Positions 48,575 to 59,545 of a DNA stretch of 64,000 nt are shown piece by piece. The notes beneath the pieces were generated by a model. That model was not told the DNA's origin. It saw only the letters and a program-made list of their open reading frames with translations, and searched no databases. The stretch comes from Castor canadensis. Lineage: Eukaryota > Chordata > Mammalia > Rodentia > Castoridae. The stretch spans positions 46,740,353 through 46,804,352 of the forward strand of contig NC_133387.1 in the NCBI RefSeq assembly GCF_047511655.1, read 5' to 3'. The position numbers and the translations under genes were made by a program. Numbering within the stretch: the first letter of the stretch is position 1; each line of letters starts with the position of its first letter.

Positions 48575-49031
48575 ATTCTTTTAACAGGTATATATTAAAT
48601 ACCAACTATGTGCCAGACAGTTTGAGGTATAGGCATATAGGACTGAACAGAACAGACAAAAATTCATCCATTCATGGGCCTTTGATCTTAGAGGAAATAG
48701 ATCATACAAACAAAATTAAGAATCACAATTATAAATGCTGTGTTAAATTATTAGAAAAAAACAAAACAAAGAAGAGGAATAAAGTACTTGCAGGGACAGC
48801 ATTTTGGATCAGGTATTCAGGTAAGGCCTCACTGAGGAGGGGATAAAATGTAGACATCTAGATATGCTTTGAAGGTGAGATCAACAGGATTTGCTTATGG
48901 GTTGAGTGAGTGTTGCAAAAAGACTGTAAACATTGATTCAAAAGTCTATGGCTGAGCAACTAAAATTTGGAGATGTTATTTTCTAAAACAAGGTAGACTG
49001 TGAGAAAAGCAGATTTGAGGTGGACATAAGT
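48575..49031 (+). repeat. Ancient interspersed repeat, left half
   Basis: Starts near AATACCAACTATGTGCCAG and has GTAAGGCCTCACTGAGGAGG, GATCAACAGGATTTGC and GGCTGAGCAACT. It is cut by the full-length L1 and resumes at 55914 (GATATGCTAAATTTGAGATG). Class not assigned. Confidence 0.6.
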
Positions 49032-49046
49032 GGGAGCTCATTTTTA
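49032..49046. repeat. Target-site duplication of the full-length L1, left copy
   Basis: The sequence GGGAGCTCATTTTTA lies next to the L1 A-tail (poly-T on the plus strand). It is identical to 55899-55913, which abuts the L1 5' end. Confidence 0.95.
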
Positions 49047-49555
49047 TTTTATTTTATTTATTTTTTTTTCATTTTTCTTTTATTATTCATATGTGCATAC
49101 AAGGCTTGGTTTATTTCTCCCCCCTGCCCCCACCCCCCCTCCCTTACCACCCACTCTACCCCCTCCCGCTCCCCCCCTCAATACCCAACAGAGACTATTT
49201 TGCCCTTATCTCTAATTTTGTTGTAGAGAGAGTATAAGCAATAATAGGAAGGAACAAGGGGTTTTGCTGGTTGAGATAAGGATAGCTATACAGGGCATTG
49301 ACTCACATTGATTTCCTGTGCGTGGGTGTTACCTTCTAGGTTAATTCTTTTTGATCTAACCTTTTCTCTAGTTCCTGGTCTCCTTTTCCTATTGGCCTCA
49401 GTTGCTTTAAGGTATCTGCTTTAGTTTCTCTGCATTAAGGGCAACAAATGCTAGCTAGTTTTTTAGGTGTCTTACCTATCCTCACCCCTCCCTTGTGTGT
49501 TCTCGCTTTTATCATGTGCTCATAGTCCAATCCCCTTGTTGTGTTTGCCCTTGAT

Positions 49556-50344
49556 CTAATGTCCACATATGAGGGAGAACATACGATTTTTGGTCTTTTG
49601 AGCCAGGCTAACCTCACTCAGAATGATGTTCTCCAATTCCATCCATTTACCAGCGAATGATAACATTTCATTCTTCTTCATGGCTGCATAAAATTCCATT
49701 GTGTATAGATACCACATTTTCTTAATCCATTCGTCAGTGCTGGGGCATCTTGGCTGTTTCCATAACTTGGCTATTGTGAATAGTGCCGCAATAAACATGG
49801 ATGTGCAGGTGCCTCTGGAGTAACAGTCTTTTGGGTATATCCCCAAGAGTGGTATTACTGGATCAAATGGTAGATCGATGTCCAGCTTTTTAAGTAGCCT
49901 CCAAATTTTTTTCCACAGTGGTTGTACTAGTCTACATTCCCACCAACAGTGTAAGAGGGTTCCTTTTTCCCCGCATCCTCGCCAACACCTGTTGTTGGTG
50001 GTGTTGCTGATGATGGCTATTCTAACAGGGGTGAGGTGGAATCTTAGTGTGGTTTTAATTTGCATTTCCTTTATTGCTAGAGATGGTGAGCATTTTTTCA
50101 TGTGTTTTCTGGCCATTTGAATTTCTTCTTTTGAGAAAGTTCTGTTTAGTTCACATGCCCATTTCTTTATTGGTTCATTAGTTTTGGGAGAATTTAGTTT
50201 TTTAAGTTCCCTGTATATTCTGGTTATCAGTCCTTTGTCTGATGTATAGTTGGCAAATATTTTCTCCCACTCTGTGGGTGTTCTCTTCAGTTTAGAGACC
50301 ATTTCTTTTGATGAACAGAGCTTTTTAGTTTTATGAGGTCCCAT
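49556..50344 (-). pseudogene. L1 ORF2 protein, C-terminal part after the frameshift
   Basis: This frame continues ORF2 from [16 protein letters not shown] to the natural stop after SLICGH. It holds the cysteine-rich C-terminal segment [18 protein letters not shown], the CX3CX7HX4C-type motif of L1 ORF2p thought to bind nucleic acid. It overlaps the upstream frame by about 57 bases around the one-base deletion. The whole ORF2 spans about 1273 codons, normal for mammalian L1. No other break is visible in this part. Confidence 0.93.
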
Positions 50345-53300
50345 TTATCTATGCTATCTCTTAGTTGCTGTGCTGCTGGGGTTTCATTGAGAAAGTTCTT
50401 ACCTATACCTACTAACTCCAGAGTATTTCCTACTCTTTCTTGTATCAACTTAAGAGTTTGGGGTCTGATATTAAGATCCTTGATCCATTTTGAGTTAATC
50501 TTGGTATAGGATGATATACATGGATCTAGTTTCAGTTTTTTGCAGACTGCTACCCAGTTTTCCCAGCAGTTTTTGTTGAAGAGGCTGCTATTTCTCCATC
50601 GTATATTTTTAGCTCCTTTGTCAAAGATAAGTTGCTTATAGTTGTGTGGCTTCATATCTGGATCCTCTATTCTGTTCCACTGGTCTTCATGTCTGTTTTT
50701 GTGCCAGTACCATGCTGTTTTTATTATTATTGCTTTGTAATATAGTTTGAAGTCAGGTATTGTGATACCTCCTGCATTGTTCTTTTGACTGAGTATTGCC
50801 TTGGCTATTCGTGGCCTCTTGTGTTTCCATATAAATTTAACAGTAGATTTTTCAATCTCTTTGATGAATGTCATTGGAATTTTGATGGGAATTGCATTAA
50901 ACATGTAGATTACTTTTGGGAGTATAGACATTTTTACTATGTTGATTCTACCAATCCATGAGCATGGGAGATCTCTCCACTTTCTATAGTCTTCCTCAAT
51001 CTCTTTCTTCAGAAGTGTATAGTTTTCCTTGTAGAGGTCTTTCACATCTTTTGTTAGGTTTACACCTAGGTATTTGATTTTTTTTGAGGCTATTGTAAAT
51101 GGAATTGTTTTCATACATTCTTTTTCCGTTTGCTCATTGTTAGTGTATAGAAATGCTAATGATTTTTCTATGTTGATTTTATATCCTGCTACCTTGCTAT
51201 AGCTATTGATGATGTCTAGAAGCTTCTGAGTAGAGTTTTTTGGGTCTTTAAGGTATAGGATCATGTCGTCTGCAAATAGGGATATTTTGACAGTTTCTTT
51301 ACCTATTTGTATTCCTTTTATTCCTTCTTCTTGCCTAATTGCTCTGGCTAGGAATTCCAGTACTATGTTGAATAGGAGTGGAGATAGTGGGCATCCTTGT
51401 CTGGTTCCTGATTTTAGAGGGAATGGTTTTAATTTTTCTCCGTTAAGTATAATGCTGGCTGTAGGTTTGTCATATATAGCTTTTATAATGTTGAGGAACT
51501 TTCCTTCTATTCCTAGTTTTCTTAGAGCTTTTATCATGAAATGATGTTGGATCTTATCAAAGGCTTTTTCTGCATCTATTGAGATGATCAAGTGGTTTTT
51601 GTCTTTGCTTCTGTTAATGTGGTTTATTACGTTTATTGATTTTCGTATGTTGAACCACCCCTGCATCCCTGGGATGAAGCCTACCTGGTCGTGGTGAATA
51701 ATCTTTTTGATGTGTTGCTGAATTCGGTTTACCATTATTTTGTTGAGGATTTTTGCATCAATGTTCATTAAGGAGATTGGCCTATAGTTCTCCTTTTTGG
51801 AGGTGTCTTTGCCTGGTTTTGGGATAAGTGTAATACTGGCTTCATAAAATGTGTTTGGCAGTTTTCCTTCCCTTTCTATTTCATGGAACAGTTTAAGGAG
51901 GGTTGGTATCAGTTCTTCTTTAAAGGTCTGATAGAATTCAGCAGAGAATCCATCAGGTCCTGGACTTTTCTTTTTGGGGAGACTCTTGATTGCTGCTTCA
52001 ATTTCATTTTGTGTTATAGGTCTATTCAGGTGATTAATTTCCTCTTGGTTCAGTTTTGGATGATCATATGTATCTAGAAATCTGTCCATTTCTTTAAGAT
52101 TTTCAAATTTATTTGAATATAGGTTCTCAAAGTAGTCTCTGATGATTTCCTGGACTTCCATGGTGTTTGTTGTTATCTCCCCTTTTGCATTCCTGATTCT
52201 ACTAATTTGGGTTTTTTCTCTCCTCATTTTAGTCAGGTTTGCCAGGGGTCTATCGATCTTGTTTATTTTTTCAAAGAACCAACTTTTTGTTTCATTAATT
52301 CTTTGTATGGTTTTTTTGGTTTCTATTTCGTTGATTTCAGCTCTTATTTTTATTATTTCTCTCCTTCTATTTGTTTTGGGATTTGCTTGTTCTTGTTTTT
52401 CTAGGAGTTTGAGATGTATCATTGGGTCATTGATTTGGGATCTTTCAATCTTTTTAATATATGCACTCATGGCTATAAACTTTCCTCTCAAGACTGCCTT
52501 AGCTGTGTCCCATAGGTTCTGGTAGGTTGTGTTTTCATTTTCATTGACTTCTAGGAACTTTTTAATTTCCTCTTTTATTGCATCGATGATCCATTCTTCA
52601 TTAAGTAATGAGTTATTTAGTTTCCAGCTGTTTGCATGTTTTTTGTCTTTACTTTTGTTGTTGAGTTCTACTTTTACTGCATTGTGGTCAGATAGTATGC
52701 ATGGTATTATTTCTATTTTCTTATATTTGCTGAGGCTTGCTTTGTGCCCTAGGATATGATCTATTTTGGAGAAGGTTCCATGGGCTGCTGAGAAGAATGT
52801 ATATTGTGTAGAGGTTGGATGAAATGTTCTGTAGACATCTACTAGGTCCACTTGATCTATTGCATATTTTAGATCTTGGATTTCTTTATTGAGTTTTTGT
52901 TTGGATGACCTATCTATTGATGATAATGGAGTGTTAAAGTCTCCCACAACCACTGTGTTGGCATTTATATATGCTTTTAGGTCTTTCAGGGTATGTTTGA
53001 TGAAATTGGGTGCGTTGACATTGGGTGCGTACAGATTGATGATTATTATTTCCTTTTGGTCTATTTCCCCTTTTATTAGTATGGAATGTCCTTCTTTATC
53101 TCGTTTGATCAATGTAGGTTTGAAGTCTACTTTGTCAGAGATAAGTATTGCTACTCCTGCTTGTTTTCGGGGGCCATTGGCTTGGTAAATCTTCTTCCAG
53201 CCTTTCATCCTAAGCATATGCTTATTTCTGTCAGTGAGATGAGTCTCCTGTAAGCAACAAATTGTTGGATCTTCTTTTTTAATCCATTTTGTCAAACGGT

Positions 53301-53373
53301 GTCTTTTGATGGGTGAATTAAGTCCATTAACATTAAGTGTTAGTACTGATAGGTATGTGGTGATTCCTGCCAT
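50287..53373 (-). pseudogene. L1 ORF2 protein, main part (endonuclease and reverse transcriptase)
   Basis: This 1028-residue frame covers most of L1 ORF2p, which nicks DNA and reverse-transcribes L1 RNA at the nick. The apurinic-endonuclease-like domain (about 1-235) has N14, E43 in CLQETH, Y115, D145 and N147 in GDFN, D205, D229 and H230. The reverse transcriptase (about 500-770) has D600 in [21 protein letters not shown] near 659-669, and FADD with D702 and D703. Each of these matches the usual L1 numbering. The start is the ATG 50 bp after the ORF1 stop and reads [17 protein letters not shown], a standard ORF2 start. A missing A near 50319 (compared with the plus-strand copy) shifts the frame after about residue 1018. 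The last ten or so residues of this frame are out-of-frame sequence. Confidence 0.95.
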
Positions 53374-53423
53374 TTAGTTATCTTAGTTGTTTGAAGGTTT
53401 GATTGTGTGTACCTAACTTGATG

Positions 53424-54625
53424 TTACTCTCTACTGTCTTGCTTTTTCTTATCCTGTGGTTTGGTGCTGCCTGCCTTTTCATGGTTAAGTTGGGTGTCAC
53501 TTTCTGTGTGCAGGATCCCTTGCAGAATCTTTTGTAATGGTGGCTTTGTGGTCACATATTGTTTTAGTTTCTGCTTATCATGGAAGACTTTTATTGCTCC
53601 ATCTATTTTGAATGATAGCTTTGCTGGGTAGAGTATCCTGGGGTTGAAGTTATTTTCATTCAGTGCCCGGAAGATCTCACCCCACGCTCTTCTTGCTTTT
53701 AATGTTTCTGTTGAGAAGTCTGCTGTGATTTTGATGGGTTTACCTTTGTATGTTACTTGTTTTTTCTCTCTTGCAGCCTTCAATATTCTTTCCTTAGTTT
53801 CTGAACTTGTTGTTTTAATGATGATATGTCGTGGAGTAGTTCTATTTTGATCTGGTCTGTTTGGTGTCCTGGAGGCCTCTTGCATTTGTATGGGAATATC
53901 TTTCTCTAGATTTGGGAAATTTTCCGTTATTATTTTGTTGAATATATTACGCATTCCCTTCGCTTGCACCTCTTCTCCTTCTTTGATGCCCATGATTCTC
54001 AAGTTTGGTCTTTTGATGGAGTCGGTGAGTTCTTGCATTTTCTTTTCACAGGTCTTGAGTTGTTTAATTAGTAGTTCTTCAGTTTTTCCTTTAATTACCA
54101 TTTCATCTTCAAGTTCTGAGATTCTGTCTTCTGTTTGTTCTATTCTGCTGGATTGGCCTTCCGTTTTGTTTTGCAGTTCTGTTTCGTTCTTTTTTCTGAG
54201 GTTTTCATATCCTGGCTGTTTTCTTCTTTATTGTTGTCTATTTTTGTCCTGAGTTCATTTATCCATTTATTCATTGTGTTTTCTCTTTCATTTTGGTGTT
54301 TATACAGTGCTTCTATGGTTTCCTTTATTTCTTCTTTTGCTTTTTCAAATTCTCTATTTTTATTGTCTTGGAATTTCTTGAGTGTCTCCTGTACATTTTG
54401 GTTGACCCTATCCAGTATCATCTCTATAAAATTCTCATTGAGTACTTGTAGTATGTCTTCTTTTAAATTATTCTTGTAGGCTTCATTGGGTCCTTTGGCA
54501 TAGTTTATCTTCATTTTGTTGGAGTCTGGCTCTGAGTTTCTGTTCTCTTCATTCCCCTCTGGTTCCTGTACTAATTTTTTGCTGTGGGGAAACTGGTTTC
54601 CTTGTTTTTTCTGTCTTCCTGTCAT
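53424..54625 (-). pseudogene. L1 ORF1 protein (RNA-binding chaperone), one frameshift
   Basis: L1 ORF1p is a trimeric coiled-coil RNA chaperone that coats L1 RNA. The chosen start is the ATG at 54625 reading MTGRQKKQGNQFPHSKK. The same frame is open for about 60 more codons upstream, but those are hydrophobic and lie in the 5' UTR. Residues of roughly 50-190 are charged and helical as expected for the coiled coil. The RRM begins near KRPNLRIMGIKEGEE, and the C-terminal domain contains KGKPIKITADFSTETLKARR and RILYPAKLSFKIDG. The span is about 400 codons, longer than human (338 aa) or mouse (about 357-371 aa) ORF1p. Two overlapping frames are needed: the first ends at 54140 and the second has its first ATG at 54101. 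The frame change fits loss of one base in the A6 run at 54190-54195 (T on the plus strand). Confidence 0.9.
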
Positions 54626-55898
54626 TGTCCTTGGTGTTGTTACTGTCCCTGTACTGTGTGTAATTAAGTATTTTCTAGCTTGTAATAATAACAATGGTAA
54701 TATTGAGAATGGAAGAGTGAGCTGAGATGGAAAGCAAGAAGTTAAAGAAAAGGGGAAAACAAATATACAGACAAGAGGGAGAAAGCAGAACAAGGTATCA
54801 GACAAGAGAGTTTCAAAGGTATAAACAGGGAGTGTTAGTGTACTAATCGACAGTAAGCTGAACAGACAATAGAGAGACAGAGAGAGGATTGAAAATCAAA
54901 GATAAAAAAAATAAAAAATAAGTATATGAAAGTAATATCTATTTATAAAAATGAATTAAAATAAAATGGAAAATAGAAAATTAAAAAAAACAAAAAAAAC
55001 CAAAAAACCAAAAAACTTCCAAGTTTATATGCAATGCAATTTCAGTCTTAATAATTTGGATGTCCGTCTCAATCTCCAGTCCTGGAGTTGGTGCCTCAGA
55101 TGTTGTTCTGTAGTTGTCTCATCAAAGGGGATGCATATAGTAGAACAAAACTACACTCACACACACACAGAAGAAAAAAAAAAAAGCCCCACCAAGTGTC
55201 CCCAGTTCAAATGCAATACAGTTTCAGTAAGTTTTTCGGCTTGCAGGTGTAATTCGGTTGTTCTCTCATCAAAGGTAGGGAGAAAAAGAAAAAAAAAAAG
55301 CGTCTGGAGGCAGTTCTGAGAGTGGTATCTGCAACTGTGGCTTGCCTGCCTGCTGCTCTCAGCCTGTAGCTGGCGGCGTTATTTATGCAGATCTCTGGGG
55401 TGAGCTAGCACTCACCTGGTCCCACAGGCTTTGTTTGCTCAGAGTTCTCCTGTGCGGGGGAGGGGGGCCTCTGCTACAGGCTTTCCCCTTTCCAAGCACT
55501 GGGAAAGGCGACACTGCCCCGCGTTGTCAGGCCTGCGTGTTTGTTTACAGTTCACGTGGGAAGTGGGTCTTCCCTCCTCTCACAAGCGTCCCCGCTCCTG
55601 GTTGCTGGGCGCGCCCCGCTCCCGCCAGAGCCTCTCCAGCCCGCCCGGCTCGTTTATTTACAGTCCCGGGAAGGGTTCCCTTCCCCCAATCTTCAGCGCT
55701 CAGGGCGCCCCACCCTCTTTCCAGCGTGTCTTAACTGTTCTTATTGCTTAGTACTCCGTTTCTCTTTTTTTCCCGGGTGGAGGTCAGTCTGTCCAGGGGG
55801 CTATGCTGCTCTGGCCCAGGCTTGTCTGTGGGGCTACCGCGGTACCGCGAAGCTCACCTGGTCCGCGTCTTCCCAAGCCGTATGGGCGCCGGCCACTC
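54626..55898 (-). promoter_or_regulatory. L1 5' UTR with GC-rich promoter-like end
   Basis: This is about 1.27 kb between the TSD and the ORF1 ATG. The outer third (about 55330-55898) is rich in G, C and CpG, unlike the AT-rich surroundings, as expected for an L1 internal promoter region. The inner part is A-rich on the plus strand and holds two diverged copies of a unit of about 110-170 bp (55020-55190 and 55203-55310). They share the words TGCAAT(G/A)CA and TCTCATCAAAGG and A-rich ends. Promoter activity is inferred from position and composition only. Confidence 0.7.
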
Positions 55899-55913
55899 GG
55901 GAGCTCATTTTTA
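55899..55913. repeat. Target-site duplication of the full-length L1, right copy
   Basis: Exact 15-bp match to 49032-49046. It shows a complete insertion with no 5' truncation and no deletion at the target. Confidence 0.95.
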
Positions 55914-56225
55914 GATATGCTAAATTTGAGATGCTTGTCCTCTGTCAAAGTAGAAACGTTAGTTTGATACTCACTGGGAATTCAAGGGAGTGATTTAAAC
56001 TAGAGATATAAAGAGAGGACTTGTAAGCATGGAGATGACATGGAAATCCATGAGACCATATGGGAGCAGCAAAGACCAAGTGAGAATTAGATACATAAGA
56101 GCAGAAACTCATCTACGGCTACCTATCAGGGAAATAAGGATAAGTACATGACAGTGTCCTGAAGGGCAAGTGAAGAACATGTTTCAACAAAGACATGATC
56201 AGTTGAAGATAAGTCATGTGCACTA
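55914..56225 (+). repeat. Ancient interspersed repeat, right half
   Basis: Continues the repeat interrupted by the L1: CTAAATTTGAGATGCTTGTC, then CTAGAGATATAAAGAGAGG and GAAGAACATGTTTCAAC. Joined order and orientation agree with the left half. Confidence 0.6.
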
Positions 56226-56344
56226 GGAGTGTGCTAAAGACCAATTATTTCTCAGATAGTTCTGCATAGGGTTTGTTCCTGGGTATAACTACCCATAACT
56301 AGAGGAAAAATATTTTAGAGACCATGGTCTAACAGAAAAATGAC

Positions 56345-56545
56345 AGTTGAAAGTGTGCGTTTAAGGACAGCTCCACCATGTACTAGCTGTGTGATCTGAG
56401 GAGTCATTTAACCACTTCACTCTTAGCTTCCACATCTGTGAGACAGACACTGTACCAGACTTCTTATTCTGCTGCTCTGTGGAGTGATGGGAATGAAATC
56501 CTTACCATTGCTCCTAACAAACAATAGACACTCAATGAATGTTGA
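56345..56545 (+). repeat. MIR SINE
   Basis: CATGTACTAGCTGTGTGATC, TTCCACATCTGTGAGAC and ATAGACACTCAATGAATG, close to full length. Confidence 0.82.
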
Positions 56546-56790
56546 CTTTCTCTGTTTTATTAGATGGGATAGTTACTGGGTTAAGTAATGAATATAGGTA
56601 TGGGAAGTCTCGAAGATCTCTATGAAGTTTGTCTTTGATAACTCAATTCCTCATTTTTCCTTCTTTCTAATTACTCAGGGGCCAAATACATGCTCCTTAC
56701 TAAACTTTTAACTCAGCTTCTCGAACCAAAAAATCTCAAACTGGGGAATATTTATGAACTAACTGGTCCATGTCCTCCAAATTCATTTTT

Positions 56791-56918
56791 GCTGGTGTTT
56801 TGTTTTGAGATAGGGTCTTAGTATGCAACCCAGGCTCACCTCACACTTTTGATCCTCATACTTCAGCCTCCTGAAGTATTACAGAATTATAGGTGCGCAA
56901 CACCACACCTCCTGTCTC
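56791..56918 (-). repeat. B1-like SINE, reverse arm of a spaced inverted pair
   Basis: GTTTTGAGATAGGGTCTTAG, CAACCCAGGCTCACC and AATTATAGGTGCGC. Confidence 0.82.
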
Positions 56919-56970
56919 CAAATTTTTAATGTCAAGAAAAGCTTAGGAACCGTTCTATAAGAAAGTAGAC

Positions 56971-57118
56971 TAAGAGTCAGTCATGGTGGCCAGCACCTGT
57001 AGCTCCAGCACTCTTGGGGCTAAGGTGGGAGGATCACTTGAATCCAGGAGTTTGAGGCCAGTTTGGTCAACAAAGTGAAACCTCTTCTCAAAAAATAAAA
57101 ATAAATAAAATTTAAAAA
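56971..57118 (+). repeat. B1-like SINE, forward arm of a spaced inverted pair
   Basis: CAGTCATGGTGGCCAGCACC, GTGGGAGGATCACTTGAATC and CCTCTTCTCAAAAAATAAAA. Confidence 0.82.
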
Positions 57119-57119
57119 T

Positions 57120-58855
57120 TAAAGTAGAATAAAATGACCTGACAATAAGAACAATATGTGATCCTGGACTGAATTCTACATTGCTATAGAAGGAGGGAGG
57201 ATACCATAAGTTCATAAGAGGGATAACTGACAAACTTGATATGAGCTACATAATAATATGAACTGCATATTAACTGCATATGCAGTTAGCATGTTAAATG
57301 TACTGAATTAGATAACTACATGAATGTCTCAGAGAATATCCTTGATTTATAAAATAAACACTAAGGCATTATAGAGTAACAATTCACTGAAAGTAACTAT
57401 ATATTACAGAGAAAGAAACACATTAATGTAATAAAATGTTAAAAATGCTAATCTGATAGAGGGTATACATAGTATCTCTGTATCATTCTTGTGACTTTGC
57501 TATCAGTTTGAAATGTTTTTAAAATAAACATTGACAAACATTTTTCCCTGGAGTATGTAGTTAATGACTTTACGCAGAAAGCCTCTCTCTCAGACCAAGT
57601 TTTGGGTAACTTCATTTTCCCATACATTTTACATATTCTTTTATATGTATGATACATTTCATGACAAAAAATTAAACAGAAACAGTAAGAAATGTTTATG
57701 TCTGTATTCCTATGGAAATTTGTTGCTACAAATAAAAAGAAGTTGCAGGCTTTGAAATTGTGGGTTTCTTTTGGTTAAAGAAACATAGCACATGCACACA
57801 TAGCACACATACATACATGTACATATATGATACATTTGGTACCCTATTTGGTTAATGTAACCAGTGATGTAAGCAGTGATTACCTCTGGGCACTTCAATT
57901 GTCATTTTCTCCTGTTACTTTTGTTTTCGTTTAAATTTTTTTAATGATGATTGCTTTTCTAATTTAAATACATTGCACAGTAGATAATAAATGATGCTGT
58001 TAGAATCTAAGAGCCAAATGACACTGTCAAAATTTGTGAGCCAATAATGAGGAAGTGGGTTTGATGAGTTCCTCCTGCTGCAAATATAGATAAGAAAAAG
58101 TGGAATTCTGCAAATCTTCATCATCAATGACTTCACTGTGCAAGAAGCAAAATTATGACTAAGCATAGAAGGATGCAACTGTAATTTAGGGCCTCACTGA
58201 ACTTTGCATAATTAGGTAAATTATTCTGAAACTCCCATTTCCTGACCTACAATCAGAGCTTCCCTGTGACTTTTCCTAATGTCTGACCTCAGGATCCTGG
58301 GGTTTTTGTTTTTGTTTTTGTTTGTTTGTTTCTTTCTTTGTTTTTTGTCTTTTTTGTTTGTTTCTCCATCATCAAGGGCCACATCACTCCTGTCTAGAGT
58401 CATTTTGCTGCTTTTCACAAGGAATGTCAGCACACTCGTGGCTTTGAATTGAATAATTTAAGGAAATACTTGTCAAGTCTCTGCTTTCTGTTTCCTTCAC
58501 ATTCTACTGCCATCCACAATTACATGCTCTACCTGTGATCCTACAGCCATACACATACCTTCAGAAACAGTCAAATTCCTCCTGCAATTTTTCTCTTCAT
58601 TGGACCAGCGGACCAGGTTAACCTCCTTGCCCAACTTGCCTTTAAGTTCTGATAAAAATAAAAAGTGCTCATAAGTTTTAATCATTTGATCATAACACAT
58701 TGGGTCAGACACATGGTTATCATTTGTAAATGAAATATTCAAGTACAGTTGTGGCAAAAAGTGGAACTGACTCTTCATGGAAGCCAGTAGATCTGAGTTA
58801 TCAAAACATTATACCATAACATTATACTCTTTTTACCCTCTATACTCATCCCTCT
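57120..58855. other. Unassigned AT-rich sequence
   Basis: Only the GTTT-type simple repeat is recognised. The frames here are short and scattered on both strands. Confidence 0.4.
58303..58362. repeat. T-rich simple repeat (GTTT units)
   Basis: TTTTTGTTTTTG and TTTGTTTG units for about 60 bp. Confidence 0.85.
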
Positions 58856-58859
58856 ATTT

Positions 58860-58970
58860 TATTTTTCTTAAGATTGGGTGCTGCTATGTAACCCAGGCTG
58901 GCCTTGAACTCATGATCCTCCTGCCTGCCCCTTCCAGGTGGAAAGACAGGTGTATGCCACCATAGCCAGC
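58860..58970 (-). repeat. B1-like SINE, reverse (first of a tandem pair)
   Basis: CTATGTAACCCAGGCTGGCC TTGAAC and GACAGGTGTATGCCACC. Confidence 0.8.
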
Positions 58971-59090
58971 ATTTTTTTTTTTCTTTTTTGACCATGCTGG
59001 TCTGAAACACCCAGGCTCAAGCGATTCTCCCACCTCTGCCTCTCAAGTAGTTGAGATTATAAGTGTGTACCACCATACTCCTCATTTTTT
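58971..59090 (-). repeat. B1-like SINE, reverse (second of a tandem pair)
   Basis: Poly-T, then CCATGCTGGTCTGAAACACC, AAGCGATTCTCCCACCTCTG and TACCACCATACTCC. Confidence 0.75.
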
Positions 59091-59229
59091 AAGAAGCAGA
59101 TCTGGAGGCACTTTCTCATGGAAACTTTTTGTAACTCTCCAAGCTGATCATCTTTAGAAACTTATGTTAATTGGAATCACTCAAGGTAAGTGAAGCAGGT
59201 GAAGGGTCTCTGAAGAACAGAATAACAAC

Positions 59230-59340
59230 AGTAATAAGTAACAGTGGTTAGAGATACAGACTGTAGAGCTCAACTGTCAGTGTTCAGTCCTGGATCTCCT
59301 GCTTTATAGTTAGTTCTATGTCCTAGAAATTTGTTGGACT
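59230..59340 (+). repeat. MIR SINE fragment
   Basis: AGTGGTTAGAGATACAGACTG, CAGTCCTGGATCTCCTGC and TATGTCCTAG suggest a decayed MIR. Confidence 0.5.
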
Positions 59341-59462
59341 TAGAAGAGGAGAAAGAGAGTTATAGATATTGCTTTGAGGATTTTGGAGAATCACTCTATT
59401 CTCAGACAAATGAGGAGATATAGGCACGTGAGGGAAGTTGACAAGAATTTCTATTTTCCAGG

Positions 59463-59545
59463 TTGGTGGAGTGGCTCAAGCAGTAAGAGCGCCTACCTAG
59501 CAAGCATGAGGCCATGAGTTCAAACTCCAGTGCTGCCAAAAAAAT
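59463..59545 (+). repeat. ID-like SINE
   Basis: GGAGTGGCTCAAGCAGTAAG, CTACCTAGCAAGCATGAGGC and GAGTTCAAACTCCAG; the clearest copy of this family in the window. Confidence 0.9.

Larger units (their letters stand above)
49047..55898 (-). mobile_element. Full-length LINE-1 (L1) retrotransposon, young family
   Basis: This is a complete 6.85-kb non-LTR retrotransposon with, in minus-strand order, a 5' UTR (55898-54626), ORF1 (54625-53424), a 50-bp spacer, ORF2 (53373-49556) and a 3' UTR (49555-49047) ending in an A-rich tail. The 15-bp direct repeat GGGAGCTCATTTTTA flanks it at 49032-49046 and 55899-55913, which is the target-site duplication of target-primed reverse transcription. The flanks join into one older repeat across the site. 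Only two disabling differences are visible, a one-base length change in each ORF. It was therefore intact recently but is not coding-competent as read here. Sequencing error in the homopolymer runs cannot be excluded. Confidence 0.95.

Noticed and set aside
54140..54805. The longer ORF1 start at 54805
   Set aside because: The first 60 or so codons are hydrophobic 5' UTR translation unlike any L1 ORF1p. The ATG at 54625 (MTGRQKKQGN) is the usual start context.
59463..59545. A tRNA gene, suggested by the A- and B-box-like sequences
   Set aside because: It lacks a full cloverleaf and has a SINE A-tail. It is the tRNA-like head of an ID-type SINE, as are the other such copies.
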